This document shows, piece by piece, positions 63,631 through 64,000 of a stretch of DNA of 64,000 nt. This DNA is from Bacillus sp. FJAT-45037 (lineage in GTDB: Bacteria; Bacillota; Bacilli; Bacillales; Bacillaceae_D), in assembly GCF_002797325.1 (NCBI RefSeq), contig NZ_KZ454938.1, positions 1,314,267 through 1,378,266 on the forward strand, given 5' to 3'. Made by a program: the position numbers and the translations under genes. The notes beneath the pieces are model-generated. The model had not been told where the DNA came from, ran no database searches, and saw nothing but the letters and a program-made list of their open reading frames with translations. Within the stretch, counting starts at the first letter, position 1. Every line of letters begins with the position of its first letter.

Positions 63631-64000
63631 CTAGTCCTTGTCGACTCCACACCACGCGATGACGGTCTCAGCAATCACTTTTGCACATATGAAGATCTGT
63701 TCAAGCTCAATGTATTCATTCGGAAAATGAGCTTTCGCTGTCACACCTGGTCCAAATACGACGCACGGAATGTTTCCTATGTTTGATAGTAATCCTCCGT
63801 CTGTTCCCCACGGTGATGCTTCTACAATGGGAGAGCTACCTGTTACGTTCTCGAATTGTTTCGTTAATAACTGCATCAATTCATGCTCGACCTCTAACGA
63901 TCCAGGCAGCCACCTTGCCCCAAACCATTCAAGACTCACTGGATGTTCTATAAACCAATCATCTTTTTCTGGAAGTCTCTTCAGCCATTCTTTCATCTCT
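63631..64000 (-). CDS. M20-family metallopeptidase/deacylase, C-terminal part
   Basis: The frame is open to the right edge, so the N-terminal two thirds lie beyond. About 123 residues are visible. ASPWGTDGGLLSNIGNIPCVVFGPGVTAKAHFPNEYIELEQI carries the C-terminal metal ligand His of M20 enzymes (GPG...AH.PNE), as in ArgE, DapE and acetylornithine/succinyl-diaminopimelate deacylases. The substrate cannot be named. An internal ATG at 63996 is not the true start. Confidence 0.8.
   Translation of the reverse strand, partial: EMKEWLKRLPEKDDWFIEHPVSLEWFGARWLPGSLEVEHELMQLLTKQFENVTGSSPIVEASPWGTDGGLLSNIGNIPCVVFGPGVTAKAHFPNEYIELEQIFICAKVIAETVIAWCGVDKD

Overview
The window reads as a low-to-mid GC Bacillaceae chromosome, probably from an alkaliphilic or halotolerant Bacillus relative. 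The signs are dense Shine-Dalgarno (SD) sequences, frequent TTG and GTG starts, sigma-A type promoters, U-rich hairpin terminators, CcpA (cre) and Rex operators, spore-cortex and HemAT-type genes, the Bacillus yneT-parE-parC gene order, and two compatible-solute importers (an OpuF-type ABC system and a BCCT carrier). I see no rRNA, tRNA, CRISPR array, prophage or intact insertion sequence. Both window edges cut a gene: a CoA-transferase on the left and an M20 peptidase on the right.

Layout. 1-4.4 kb: a CoA-transferase / GntP permease / short-chain dehydrogenase operon that looks like a 3-hydroxybutyrate or short-chain acid catabolic unit, then a fadH-type 2,4-dienoyl-CoA reductase. 4.6-7.1 kb: OpuF-like osmolyte importer. 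7.3-14.2 kb: yneT, a GNAT, parE-parC (topoisomerase IV) and an AI-2E family membrane protein. 14.2-16.5 kb: an accessory, partly decayed stretch. It holds a cyclic-di-GMP-I riboswitch on the minus strand with a terminator platform, two small unknown genes, a broken lipoprotein gene, a 24-bp palindrome and a leftover SDR 3' end. 16.5-26.4 kb: nitronate monooxygenase, MFS, BCCT, a candidate structured RNA, aldehyde dehydrogenase, a long UbiD-family decarboxylase, and panF-yhdT. 26.5-30.6 kb: VanW protein, a secreted protein with a conserved GHFCIH motif, SleL/YaaH-type spore hydrolase and a YjbQ protein. 30.6-39 kb: cydDC under a Rex-like operator, dbpA-type helicase, an unknown polytopic protein and an LVIVD-repeat protein. 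39-46.7 kb: cobT, then a two-component system next to histidine-rich membrane and lipoprotein genes (a likely metal-response locus), and hemAT. 46.9-51 kb: a four-gene acyl-CoA degradation operon with a cre site. 51-57 kb: two secreted proteins, a glycosyltransferase, and a permease plus acyl-CoA synthetase operon with an elaborate control region. 57-64 kb: a GNAT pseudogene, two unknowns, an Eis-like acetyltransferase, a HAD phosphatase, exoA, a marR-azoR pair with matching operators, and a truncated peptidase.

Themes. Several units handle acyl-CoA or carboxylic acid carbon sources, and two of them carry strong cre sites, so carbon catabolite control is likely. The two osmolyte importers fit a salty habitat. 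The main items for a second look are the c-di-GMP riboswitch with its small unknown genes, the His-rich two-component locus, the stand-alone structured RNA at about 20.7 kb, and the double palindrome plus cre promoter at 56.85-56.97 kb. All assignments come from reading the sequence; no database search was run.
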